From Luteipulveratus flavus (GTDB taxonomy: Bacteria; Actinomycetota; Actinomycetes; Actinomycetales; Dermatophilaceae), in the NCBI RefSeq assembly GCF_029080175.1, contig NZ_JARFJC010000049.1: 64,000 nt of DNA; one strand, given 5' to 3'. The position numbers and the translations under genes were made by a program. Positions 17,244 through 24,857 of the stretch are shown here, in pieces. The notes below the pieces were generated by a model. It had not been told where the DNA came from. It worked only from the letters and a program-made list of their open reading frames with translations, and did not search any database. The first letter of the stretch is position 1. Each line of letters starts with the position of its first letter.

Positions 17244-18360
17244 GCCCCGGCGCCTGGAGGCCGTCGGACGTCGCGTCCGGGTGAGCACCGTCGTGGAGAC
17301 CGACCTGGAGCCGTACCGGCGCGCGGTCGAGGCGTCGCGTGGGCGGCTGTCGCGGTGGAACCCCGTGGACCCGCACGACCTCGTCCGGCACCTGAGCGCG
17401 CAGTCGGCCTCGCACCGGACCTTCGTCATCCACGCCCTGGAGCCGGGCGGCGCGCACGGCATCGTCGGCAAGGTCAACGTCACCAACATCGTCCGCGGCC
17501 GCTTCCAGAACGGCACCATCGGCTACGACGCGTACGACCCGTACGCCGGTCGCGGCCTCTTCGGTGAGGGGCTGCGGCTGGTGGTCGACCTGGCCTTCGC
17601 GCCCGAGCCGCGCGGTCTCGGGCTGCACCGGCTGGAGGCGAACGTCCAGCCGGGCAACACCCAGTCGGCGGGCGCACTGCGGTCGATGGGCTTTCGGCGC
17701 GAGGGCCGTGTGAGCCACATGCTGTGGCTCGCGGACCACAGCGGTCACGCTGCCTGGCGCGACCACGAGGCCCACGCGGTGACCGCCGACGAGTGGCCCG
17801 CCCCGCCGTACCAGCCGCACCGGCCCGCGCGCCCGGTGGTCGTCGTCAACGGCCTGCCCGGTGCGGGCAAGTCCACCCTGGCGCGTGCGCTCAGCCAGGA
17901 GATGTCGGTGCCGCTGCTGTCCAAGGACCTGGTGAAGGAGGCCGTCGCCGCGCAGCTCGACGACGCCGACGTCTTCCGGCTCGGCGCCGGCTGCCACGAG
18001 GCCCTCTGGGCGCTCCTGGAGGCGAGCCCGGTCGGCGGGGTCGTCGAGTCGTGGTTCCCGCCGGATGCGGTGGGCTTCGTCCAGGACGGACTGGCGCACG
18101 CGGGCCTGCGTCCCGACCAGGTCCCGCAGGTCTGGTGCGACGTCCCGGTCGAGGTGGCCCGCGCGCGGTACGAACGACGGATCACCGACGGGCGTCGCCA
18201 CCGGGTGCACGGGACCGCCGAGGACGTCCGGTGGGAGGAGCTGGCGACCGCCGCACGTCCGTACGACCTCGGCCCGGTCATCCGGGTCGACACCAGCGCG
18301 TCGGTGCACCCGCGCGACGTCGCGCGGCTGGCTCTCGCGGTCCGCGCCCACGCCCGCTGA
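17233..18360 (+). CDS. Fusion of RimJ/RimL-type GNAT acetyltransferase and P-loop kinase-like domain
   Basis: This is a 375-aa two-domain protein. Residues 1-175 are a RimJ/RimL-type GNAT domain (FQNGTIGYDAYDPYAGRG, HRLEANVQPGNTQSAGAL, MGFRREG). Residues 195-375 form a small P-loop domain with Walker A NGLPGAGKSTLARAL, followed by PLLSKDLVKEAV and a lid-like region RYERRITDGRRHR, as in AAA_33/chloramphenicol-phosphotransferase-like kinases. The TTG at 17233 overlaps the previous gene; a GTG at 17281 is an alternative. Neither acceptor is known. Confidence 0.75.
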   Translation: MSAEPRRLEAVGRRVRVSTVVETDLEPYRRAVEASRGRLSRWNPVDPHDLVRHLSAQSASHRTFVIHALEPGGAHGIVGKVNVTNIVRGRFQNGTIGYDAYDPYAGRGLFGEGLRLVVDLAFAPEPRGLGLHRLEANVQPGNTQSAGALRSMGFRREGRVSHMLWLADHSGHAAWRDHEAHAVTADEWPAPPYQPHRPARPVVVVNGLPGAGKSTLARALSQEMSVPLLSKDLVKEAVAAQLDDADVFRLGAGCHEALWALLEASPVGGVVESWFPPDAVGFVQDGLAHAGLRPDQVPQVWCDVPVEVARARYERRITDGRRHRVHGTAEDVRWEELATAARPYDLGPVIRVDTSASVHPRDVARLALAVRAHAR

Positions 18361-18413
18361 GACTCGGCTCGCGCGCTGACCCGCCGCGCTGTCGCGCTGC
18401 GCGCCCCGACGTG

Positions 18414-18428
18414 CGGAGCCGGGCTCCG
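18414..18428. terminator. Small hairpin between convergent genes
   Basis: CGGAGC (18414-18419) and GCTCCG (18423-18428) form a 6-bp stem with a CGG loop, placed between the 3' ends of the GNAT-kinase gene and the SnoaL-like gene. Confidence 0.3.
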
Positions 18429-18433
18429 ACGCC

Positions 18434-18859
18434 TCAGGCCGTCACGAGGGTGTTGTGGCCGGACACGATCGACGGGCTCCCGGCCCCGTCGGACGGCAGG
18501 AGGACGACGCTCGTCGACCTGGCCCGGTGCACTCCGGCCAGCGGGCCGGTGGGGCAGTCCAGCGTGCTGACCGAGTCCACGAGGACGACGCCCCCGGCGA
18601 TCTCCGTGGCACTGACCAGCTCCATGCGGTTGACGCTCCCCGCGTAGATGGTGCTGAAGATCCCGGCGTGGCCGGCCGCGATGGCCGCGCGTCCGACGAT
18701 GCGCTCCCCGCGGATGGTCACGAACGTGGCGTCCTGGGCGTAGCAGCTGCCGAACGCCTCGCCGTCCGCCTCGTTCCAGGCTGACTCGAGCCGGTTCAGG
18801 ACGTGACGGGCTACGGTCTCCGGCGACGTCGTGCCAGCGGGGTGCTGGTCGATGGTCAT
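18434..18859 (-). CDS. SgcJ/EcaC-type SnoaL-like (NTF2-fold) protein
   Basis: This 141-aa protein has the NTF2/SnoaL fold. VARHVLNRLESAWNEADGEAF leads into CYAQDATFVTIRGERIVGRAAI, the family's alpha-helix then ligand-pocket strand pattern. The end has the twisted-sheet segment STSVVLLPSDGAG. Such proteins are small ligand-binding or isomerase-like enzymes; the substrate is unknown. The ATG at 18859 is preferred over 18895 because GAAAGG lies about 9 nt upstream. It is divergent from a TetR regulator whose palindromes lie between the two genes, so it is the likely target. Confidence 0.75.
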   Translation of the reverse strand: MTIDQHPAGTTSPETVARHVLNRLESAWNEADGEAFGSCYAQDATFVTIRGERIVGRAAIAAGHAGIFSTIYAGSVNRMELVSATEIAGGVVLVDSVSTLDCPTGPLAGVHRARSTSVVLLPSDGAGSPSIVSGHNTLVTA

Positions 18860-18877
18860 GGTCTCGGACCTTTCGGT

Positions 18878-18922
18878 GAGTGTTGGTCTATTCATTCAAG
18901 TAACACTCAGTGAATATAGACC
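18878..18922. promoter_or_regulatory. Interleaved palindromes, candidate TetR operators
   Basis: Two dyads interleave here. GAGTGTT (18878-18884) pairs with AACACTC (18902-18908), and GGTCTAT (18885-18891) pairs with ATAGACC (18916-18922). The stretch is markedly AT-rich and sits between the SnoaL-like and tetR genes, consistent with autoregulation and control of the divergent gene. Confidence 0.55.
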
Positions 18923-18937
18923 TGGTCAGCGAACCTG

Positions 18938-18943
18938 TACAGT
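18938..18943 (+). promoter_or_regulatory. -10 box TACAGT, probable leaderless promoter of tetR
   Basis: TACAGT ends 8 nt before the ATG at 18952. This favours that start over the upstream GTG at 18910, which lies within the palindromes. Confidence 0.5.
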
Positions 18944-18951
18944 CCCTTCCC

Positions 18952-19569
18952 ATGGCGACGTCGCGCACGTACCGCTCCGAGCTGCGCGAGCAGCAGGCCC
19001 AGCGCACCCGCGGGCTGGTGGCCGCGTCGGCCCGCGCGCGATTCGTCGAGAGGGGCTGGGCGGGCACGAGTGTCCGGTCGGTGGCGGAGGGAGCGGGCGT
19101 CTCGGAGGCCACCGTCTACAGCATCTACGGCAGCAAGGCGGGGCTGGCGAGCTCGCTCATCGACGCGGCGGAACAGGGCGCCGACGTGCAGCAGGCGATC
19201 GCGGAGCTGAAGGAGCGCAGCGGCGACCCGGACGGTCAGCTACGCGCCTTCGTCGGCTTCGACCGCCGGCTCTACGAGAGCGGCGGTGACGTGCTGCGCA
19301 CCCTGGCCGAGGGTCGGCGCCAGCATCCCGAGCTGGGCGCGGCGTACGACGAGGGCCGGTCGCGCGGCGACGGCCAGCGCCGCACGGTCTTCTCGTCCTG
19401 GCCGACGCAGGTGTGGCGCGCCGGCATCGATGTCGAGCGGGCGGTCGCGATCTTCGCCCTCGTGGTGTCCCTCGACAGCTTCGGGTCGGCGACCCGGGAC
19501 TACGGCTGGAGCGCGGACGAGGTCGAGGAGTGGTGGTACGCGACGCTCAGTGGTCTGCTCCTCGCGTAG
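18952..19569 (+). CDS. TetR/AcrR family transcriptional regulator
   Basis: This is a 205-aa one-component repressor. The N-terminal DNA-binding domain reads RTRGLVAASARARFVERGW and then VAEGAGVSEATVYSIYGSK, the canonical TetR helix-turn-helix. The remainder is a helical ligand-binding and dimerisation domain ending EWWYATLSGLLLA. It is transcribed away from the SnoaL-like gene over shared palindromes. The ligand cannot be inferred. Confidence 0.9.
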   Translation: MATSRTYRSELREQQAQRTRGLVAASARARFVERGWAGTSVRSVAEGAGVSEATVYSIYGSKAGLASSLIDAAEQGADVQQAIAELKERSGDPDGQLRAFVGFDRRLYESGGDVLRTLAEGRRQHPELGAAYDEGRSRGDGQRRTVFSSWPTQVWRAGIDVERAVAIFALVVSLDSFGSATRDYGWSADEVEEWWYATLSGLLLA

Positions 19570-19625
19570 CCGGCGCCGACGGGCGACCGCCGCTGCCGCG
19601 GCGGGAGGAACGCCCCCGACCGGGG

Positions 19626-20516
19626 TCAGGCGGTCACGGTGACGGCGGTCTCGCTGACGCGCTTGCCGTCGACGAGGAAGGTGCAGCCGTACCGACCGGG
19701 GGTGATGCGGCCGCCGAGCTGCTGGGCGTCGGCGGCCAGCTGGAGGACCGCGATCCCGTTGGCCTGCTTGCCGGCGCTGGCTCGTCGCTCGCCGGCCGGT
19801 GTGCTCACCAGCACGTCGACCTGCTTGCCCTGGACGTCGGTGATGACCGAGCTGCAGCCGATGCTGCGGGGAGCGGCCAGCGTCGTCACCGCCTTGGGGC
19901 AGTGCGCGATGCCCCCGGTCCGGACCATGGTCGACCCGTCGCACGCCATCGTCTGGTTGGCCAGACCGGTGGGGCCGGTGACCTGCGCAGACCCGGTCCA
20001 GGTGTCCGCGCCCTTCTTGAACTCGCACGCGTACGTGCCGCCGGGCAGCTGCAGCCGGCCGACGGAGAAGCTGAGGAAGAGCGTCTGGGAGCTGTCCACC
20101 CGGGACGCCTGCGCGCTGTAGACGGGAGCACCGTTGCGCAGCAGCGAGACCGCGACCTCGCCGTCGACCGACGAGGGCAGGTCGGCGGAGCAGTAGACGG
20201 TGCTGGAGGAGAAGGTGCGCTGCATCTGGTCGCAGTCACGAGCCTTGGTGTCGGCCTCCTGGGTGCCGCAGACGCGCACGATCGAGCTCGGCTTCCCGGG
20301 TGCCTGCCGGCTCGCCGGGCTCGTCGCAGCGGCCGGGGTCGTCGCGGTGGGCGTCGCGGGCGACGGGCTCGCCGTCTCCGTCGCCGGCGCCAGGGTGCCC
20401 GGTGCGGTGCTCCCGGCCGCAGCGCCACCGCCACCGGAGTCGTCGCCGGAGCAGGCCGTGAGGCCGAGCAGGACGGCCACCACGACGGCGAGCACGGACG
20501 TACGGGCACTGCGCAT
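19626..20516 (-). CDS. Putative lipoprotein, unknown function
   Basis: This is a 296-aa exported protein. The signal peptide RSARTSVLAVVVAVLLGLTAC ends in a lipobox (LTAC) followed by a Gly/Ser/Thr/Pro spacer to about 70. Two similar Cys-bearing beta-rich repeats follow: CGTQEADTK to YACEFKKG, and MACDGSTM to YGCTFLVDGKRV. Each starts with a Cys and ends with a GxYxCxF motif, which suggests a tandem immunoglobulin-like or duplicated domain. The ATG at 20516 has GAGG upstream. I do not recognise a named family. Confidence 0.65.
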   Translation of the reverse strand: MRSARTSVLAVVVAVLLGLTACSGDDSGGGGAAAGSTAPGTLAPATETASPSPATPTATTPAAATSPASRQAPGKPSSIVRVCGTQEADTKARDCDQMQRTFSSSTVYCSADLPSSVDGEVAVSLLRNGAPVYSAQASRVDSSQTLFLSFSVGRLQLPGGTYACEFKKGADTWTGSAQVTGPTGLANQTMACDGSTMVRTGGIAHCPKAVTTLAAPRSIGCSSVITDVQGKQVDVLVSTPAGERRASAGKQANGIAVLQLAADAQQLGGRITPGRYGCTFLVDGKRVSETAVTVTA

Positions 20517-20647
20517 GGAACAACCTCGGTGAGACGGTGGGGGAGCGGTCAGGCAGACAGACTGCCATGGGCACCACGGCGCCACCGGGCCGCCGTGGAG
20601 AAGAGTGGCCCGCAGCACGTGGGTCTCCATGGTGCTGTCAGGAGCGG

Positions 20648-21388
20648 ATGGGAGTATCGGCGCCTGTGAGACGGCTCATCTTCCCTGCCCCTCGTCCGAC
20701 GCCCATGCCTGCGGGCGTCGAGATGGTCGAGCACGCCGGCGGCGTCGCATCGATCGCCCGGACCGCCGATCCCGCGGCCCCGACCGTCGTGTACCTGCAC
20801 GGGAACGGGTCGGACCTGACCACGGTGCATCCACTCGCGGATCTGCTGCGAGGCCAGGGCGTGACGTTCGTGGCGGTGGAGTACCCCGGGTACGGCCGGA
20901 TGGCCGACCGGCCGGCGACCGAGACCGGCATCTACGACACCGTGGACGCGATGCTGCACCACCTGTCCGCCGCCCACGACATCTGCCGGCCGGTGCTGGT
21001 GGGAGAGTCGCTCGGCTCGGCGGTGGCGACGGAGATGGCCGTCCGCGGACACGGCGAGCGGCTCGTCCTCATCTCGGCCTTCACCTCGATGCTCGCGATG
21101 TTCCGCCGCCGGGCGCCCGGCTACCCGCAGCTGCTGCTGCGCGACCGGTTCGACACGCTGGCCAAGATCGAGGCAGTGACCCTCCCGACCCTGCTGATCC
21201 ATGGTTCCGCCGACGTGCTCGTACCACCGCGCATGAGCCTGCAGCTGGCCAGCCGGCTGACCCAGGTCCAGCGCGTCGTGGTCCCCGGGCGCGGGCACAG
21301 CAACCTGTGGGAGGCACCGAGCCGGACCCTGCAGCTGGTGGCTCGCCACGCGCACGCCGGCGAGCCCGAGGAGGTCACCGCGGACTGA
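20648..21388 (+). CDS. Alpha/beta hydrolase
   Basis: This is a cytoplasmic alpha/beta hydrolase of about 246 aa. YLHGNGSDLTTVHPLADLL gives the oxyanion-hole HGNG, and LVGESLGSAVATEMA holds the nucleophile in G-E-S-L-G. HGSADVLVPP gives the acidic residue and GRGHSNLW the catalytic His. The fold resembles the BEM46/YfhR family. Starts at 20648 (ATG) and 20666 (GTG) are equally plausible, as neither has an ideal ribosome-binding site. It is convergent with aceB across a strong hairpin. Confidence 0.8.
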   Translation: MGVSAPVRRLIFPAPRPTPMPAGVEMVEHAGGVASIARTADPAAPTVVYLHGNGSDLTTVHPLADLLRGQGVTFVAVEYPGYGRMADRPATETGIYDTVDAMLHHLSAAHDICRPVLVGESLGSAVATEMAVRGHGERLVLISAFTSMLAMFRRRAPGYPQLLLRDRFDTLAKIEAVTLPTLLIHGSADVLVPPRMSLQLASRLTQVQRVVVPGRGHSNLWEAPSRTLQLVARHAHAGEPEEVTAD

Positions 21389-21425
21389 CCGGCCGCCGAG
21401 GATCCAGGCCGCCCGCACGCACAGT

Positions 21426-21473
21426 GAACCCCGCCTGTCCGGCACTCCATGGAGGGCTGGACAGACGGGGTTC
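21426..21473. terminator. Bidirectional terminator between hydrolase and aceB
   Basis: A 15-bp stem with one mismatch (arms 21426-21440 and 21459-21473) encloses an 18-nt loop that itself holds the palindrome CTCCATGGAG. It lies between two convergent stop codons, so it can serve both transcripts. Confidence 0.7.
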
Positions 21474-21496
21474 GCCAGGTGCGACGGGTGCTCGGG

Positions 21497-23176
21497 TCAG
21501 GCGGCGCCCTGCCCGGCAGTGGCGGTCGCCGGAACCCGCTCGGACTGGCGCAGGTCCTGCGGGTTCAGCGGGCCCTTCATCCGCAGCGGTCGGTCGGTGA
21601 GGTAGCGGACGTACCCGTAGTTGGTGAAGAACCCGGGCAGGTACTCCTCCAGCGCGACCTGGGTGAGGATGTCGCGCGCTGCCTCGTAGCGCGCCACCTG
21701 CACGTCGTCCTGGCCCTGGGTGAGGCGGGTCATCTCCTCCTCGATCACCCGCTCGACCAGCTCGCGCGTCACCTGCGGCCCCTCGGCCAGCTGCGAGCGG
21801 TGGTGCACCCACTGCCACAGCTGCGCGCGGGAGATCTCCACGGTCGCGGCGTCCTCCATCAGGTGCTCGATAGCGACCGCTCCCGTCCCGCCGACCCAGG
21901 CGGCCAGGTAGCGCAGGGCCACGGTCACGTTGGTCCGGACGCCCTGGAGGCTGATGGTCTGCTGGATGCCATCGAGGGAGAGCAGGTCCCGGGCGGTGAT
22001 GTCGGAGACGCGGTTCACGTCACGCTGGCAGGTCCGCTCGCCGAGCACGGTCGCGTACGCCTTCAGGCAGGTGTCGACCACCGCCGGGTGCGCGACCCAC
22101 GAGCCGTCGAAGCCCTCGGCGGCCTCGCGCTCCTTCTCCGCGCGCACCTGCGACATGGCGCGGTGCCGGCTCTCCTCGTCCTGGCGGGTCGGGTTGACCG
22201 CCGCCGGGCCGCCGATCGCGTGCGCGCCGCGCTTGTGGCAGGTCGCCACCAGCAGCCGGGTGTACGCACGCATGAACGGTGTGGTCATCGTGACCCGGTC
22301 GCGGTCGGGGAGCACGAACTCGTCGCCGCGCTGGGCGAAGGTGCGGATGTAGCTGAAGATGTAGTCCCACCGGCCGGCGTTCAGACCGGAGCAGTGGTCC
22401 CGCAGCTCGTACAGGATCTCGTCCATCTCGAACGCCGCGGTCAGCGTCTCGATCAGCACCGTCGCGCGGATCGTGCCCTGCGGGATGCCGAGCAGGTCCT
22501 GGGCCATGACGAACACGTCGTTCCACAGGCGGGCCTCGGCGTGCGACTCGATCTTCGGCAGGTAGAAGTACGGGCCCGCGCCGCTGTCGATGAGCGTCCG
22601 GGCGTTGTGGAAGAAGTAGAGGCCGAAGTCGACCAGGCTGGCCGAGATCGGACGCCCGTCGATGGCGATGTGCTTCTCGCACAGGTGCCAGCCGCGGGGC
22701 CGCATGATGATCGTCGGAGGGTTGAGCCGGCCGTGCTCGGTCTCACCGTCCTCGTCGGTGTACTCCAGCTGGTCGCGCGCGGCGTCGTAGAGGTTCACCT
22801 GGCCGGTGATGACGTTCTCCCACGAGGGGGCGGTGGCGTCCTCCAGGTCGGCGAGCCAGACCTGGGCGCCGGAGCGCAGCGCGTGCACGCCCATCTTGCG
22901 GGTGGCCGGCGAGACCAGCTCGCAGCGGCGGTCGGTCAGACCCGGGCCGGGAGCGGCCACCGTCCAGCTGGGGTCGTTGCGGATGCGCGAGGTCTCGGGC
23001 AGGAAGTCCAGCTTCTCGCCGGCGCTGATCCGCCGGGCGCGGTCGCGCCGGTCCTGGAGCAGCTCGGCCCGTCGTCCGGCGAACGCACCGTCGAGTGCGG
23101 CGACGAACGCCACCGCCTCGGGGGTCAGGATCGTCTCGAAACGCGGGTGCAAAGTGCCGCGGATGGTCGTGGTCAT
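21497..23176 (-). CDS. aceB: Malate synthase A
   Basis: This second enzyme of the glyoxylate bypass condenses glyoxylate with acetyl-CoA to give malate. It is an isoform A enzyme, 559 aa. LRSGAQVWLADLEDATAPSW and TIIMRPRGWHLCEKH hold the catalytic Arg and Asp/Glu region. PYFYLPKIES and GRWDYIFSYI are family signatures. The C-terminal helical domain includes the catalytic-Asp segment HLMEDAATVEISRAQLWQW. GAAGGAGG sits about 7 nt before the ATG. It lies downstream of aceA on the same strand but is separated from it by a terminator-like hairpin. Confidence 0.97.
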   Translation of the reverse strand: MTTTIRGTLHPRFETILTPEAVAFVAALDGAFAGRRAELLQDRRDRARRISAGEKLDFLPETSRIRNDPSWTVAAPGPGLTDRRCELVSPATRKMGVHALRSGAQVWLADLEDATAPSWENVITGQVNLYDAARDQLEYTDEDGETEHGRLNPPTIIMRPRGWHLCEKHIAIDGRPISASLVDFGLYFFHNARTLIDSGAGPYFYLPKIESHAEARLWNDVFVMAQDLLGIPQGTIRATVLIETLTAAFEMDEILYELRDHCSGLNAGRWDYIFSYIRTFAQRGDEFVLPDRDRVTMTTPFMRAYTRLLVATCHKRGAHAIGGPAAVNPTRQDEESRHRAMSQVRAEKEREAAEGFDGSWVAHPAVVDTCLKAYATVLGERTCQRDVNRVSDITARDLLSLDGIQQTISLQGVRTNVTVALRYLAAWVGGTGAVAIEHLMEDAATVEISRAQLWQWVHHRSQLAEGPQVTRELVERVIEEEMTRLTQGQDDVQVARYEAARDILTQVALEEYLPGFFTNYGYVRYLTDRPLRMKGPLNPQDLRQSERVPATATAGQGAA

Positions 23177-23241
23177 GATCGTCCTCCTTCGGTTGCGTTC
23201 GTCGGTGCGGTGTCGGTGATGCGTGCTCGGTGAGGGAAAGA

Positions 23242-23287
23242 ACCTGGGCCCCCGCGGCCGGAGCCAGGTGACCGCGGGGACCCAGGT
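23242..23287 (-). terminator. Terminator-like hairpin between aceA and aceB
   Basis: Arms 23242-23257 and 23272-23287 pair over 15 of 16 positions around a 14-nt loop, 38 nt past the aceA stop. It probably ends most aceA transcripts; aceB would then need readthrough or its own promoter in 23177-23241. Confidence 0.65.
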
Positions 23288-23325
23288 GGTACTGCGTCGG
23301 AGGCTCCCTCAGGAGCCGGGTCCGA

Positions 23326-24645
23326 CTAGAACTGAGCCGACTCCGTGGAGCCCTTCAGCGCCGTGGTGGAGCTGTTCGGGTCGATCGCGGTGGCGACGGC
23401 ATCGAAGTAGCCGGCGCCGACCTCGCGCTGGTGCTTGGTCGCGGTGTAGCCGCGGTCCTCGCTGGCGAACTCGCGCTCCTGCAGCTCGACGTACGCCTTC
23501 ATCTGCTCGCGGGCGTACCCGTGGGCCAGGTCGAACATCGAGTAGTTGAGGGCGTGGAAGCCGGCCAGGGTGATGAACTGGAACTTGAAGCCCATCGCGC
23601 CGAGCTCGTTCTGGAACTTCGCGATCGTCGCGTCGTCCAGGTGCTTCTTCCAGTTGAACGACGGCGAGCAGTTGTACGCCAGCATCTGGTCGGGGAACTC
23701 GGCCTTGACCGCCTCGGCGAACTGGCGGGCCAGCTCGAGGTCGGGGGTGCCGGTCTCCATCCAGATGAGGTCGGCGTACGGCGCGTACGCCTTGGCCCGG
23801 GCGATGCACGGCTCGATGCCGTTCTTCACCTTGTAGAAGCCCTCGGCGGTGCGCTCACCGGTGATGAACGGCTTGTCGCGGTCGTCCACGTCGGTCGTGA
23901 TCAGCGTCGCGGCCTCGGCGTCGGTGCGGGCGATGATCAGCGACGGCACGTCCGAGACGTCGGCGGCCAGGCGCGCGGCGTTCAGGGTGCGCACGTGCTG
24001 CTGCGTCGGGATGAGCACCTTGCCACCGAGGTGGCCGCACTTCTTCTCGGACGCGAGCTGGTCCTCCCAGTGCACGCCCGAGGCGCCGGAGGCGATCATC
24101 GACTTCATCAGCTCGTAGGCGTTCAGGACGCCACCGAAACCGGCCTCGGCGTCGGCGACGATCGGCACGACCCACTCGTCGACGGACTTCTTGCCCTCGG
24201 AGTACTCGATCTGGTCGGCGCGCAGGAGCGCGTTGTTGATGCGGCGCACCACGGCCGGCACGGAGTTGGCCGGGTAGATCGACTGGTCGGGGTAGGTCTG
24301 GCCCGAGAGGTTGGCGTCACCGGCGACCTGCCAGCCGGAGAGGTAGATGGCCTTGAGGCCGGCCTTGACCTGCTGGACGGCCTGGTTGCCGGTCAGCGCG
24401 CCGAGCGCGTTGACGTAGTCCTCGGTGTGCAGCTTGGTCCACAGCTGCTCGGCGCCACGACGGGCGAGGGTGAACTCCTCCTGGACGCTGCCGCGCAGCT
24501 TGACGACGTCGGCCGCGGAGTAGGTGCGCTCGATGCCCTTCCAGCGCTCGTTGGTGTCCCAGTCCTTCTGGATCTCGGCCGCCGCGGTGGAGCGCGGGTC
24601 CAGGCCCTGCTCGTTCAGCTCGGTCTCGTTCACGGTGGAGGTCAT
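23326..24645 (-). CDS. aceA: Isocitrate lyase
   Basis: This enzyme cleaves isocitrate into glyoxylate and succinate and opens the glyoxylate bypass for growth on acetate or fatty acids. The length of 439 aa matches the short bacterial form (Icl1). The active-site loop KKCGHLGG has Cys203. VPIVADAEAGFGG supplies Mg ligands and YNCSPSFNWKK the substrate-binding segment. AAAGG lies upstream of the ATG. A RamB/ScfR-type regulator is divergent, consistent with control by carbon source. Confidence 0.97.
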   Translation of the reverse strand: MTSTVNETELNEQGLDPRSTAAAEIQKDWDTNERWKGIERTYSAADVVKLRGSVQEEFTLARRGAEQLWTKLHTEDYVNALGALTGNQAVQQVKAGLKAIYLSGWQVAGDANLSGQTYPDQSIYPANSVPAVVRRINNALLRADQIEYSEGKKSVDEWVVPIVADAEAGFGGVLNAYELMKSMIASGASGVHWEDQLASEKKCGHLGGKVLIPTQQHVRTLNAARLAADVSDVPSLIIARTDAEAATLITTDVDDRDKPFITGERTAEGFYKVKNGIEPCIARAKAYAPYADLIWMETGTPDLELARQFAEAVKAEFPDQMLAYNCSPSFNWKKHLDDATIAKFQNELGAMGFKFQFITLAGFHALNYSMFDLAHGYAREQMKAYVELQEREFASEDRGYTATKHQREVGAGYFDAVATAIDPNSSTTALKGSTESAQF

Positions 24646-24811
24646 GGCTCCGCGTCAGTCCTTTCGAGCCCGGCGAGATCGCCGGGTCTGCCATTCGATG
24701 TCTCGTCCGCCGGACCGTCACCGGTTCGGCGTGGGCACCACTCTGACCGACGTCTACGCGGAAGTAGGTACACCTGCACCGTAAAGATCGACGTTTTTTC
24801 TTCTCATGTGC

Positions 24812-24835
24812 CGAAATGGCCTGCCTTTCACTTCG
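24812..24835. promoter_or_regulatory. Imperfect dyad between aceA and its regulator
   Basis: CGAAATG (24812-24818) and CACTTCG (24829-24835) are inverted with one mismatch and a 10-nt spacer, in the AT-richer part of the aceA/regulator intergenic region. It is a possible operator for the ScfR-type regulator. It does not match the corynebacterial RamB consensus. Confidence 0.3.
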
Positions 24836-24857
24836 CGACCGGGCAGACTCTCGTGTC

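Noticed and set aside
18910..18951. GTG at 18910 as the TetR start
   Set aside because: It lies inside the palindromes, and the extra residues are unlike TetR N-termini; TACAGT 8 nt before 18952 supports the shorter form.
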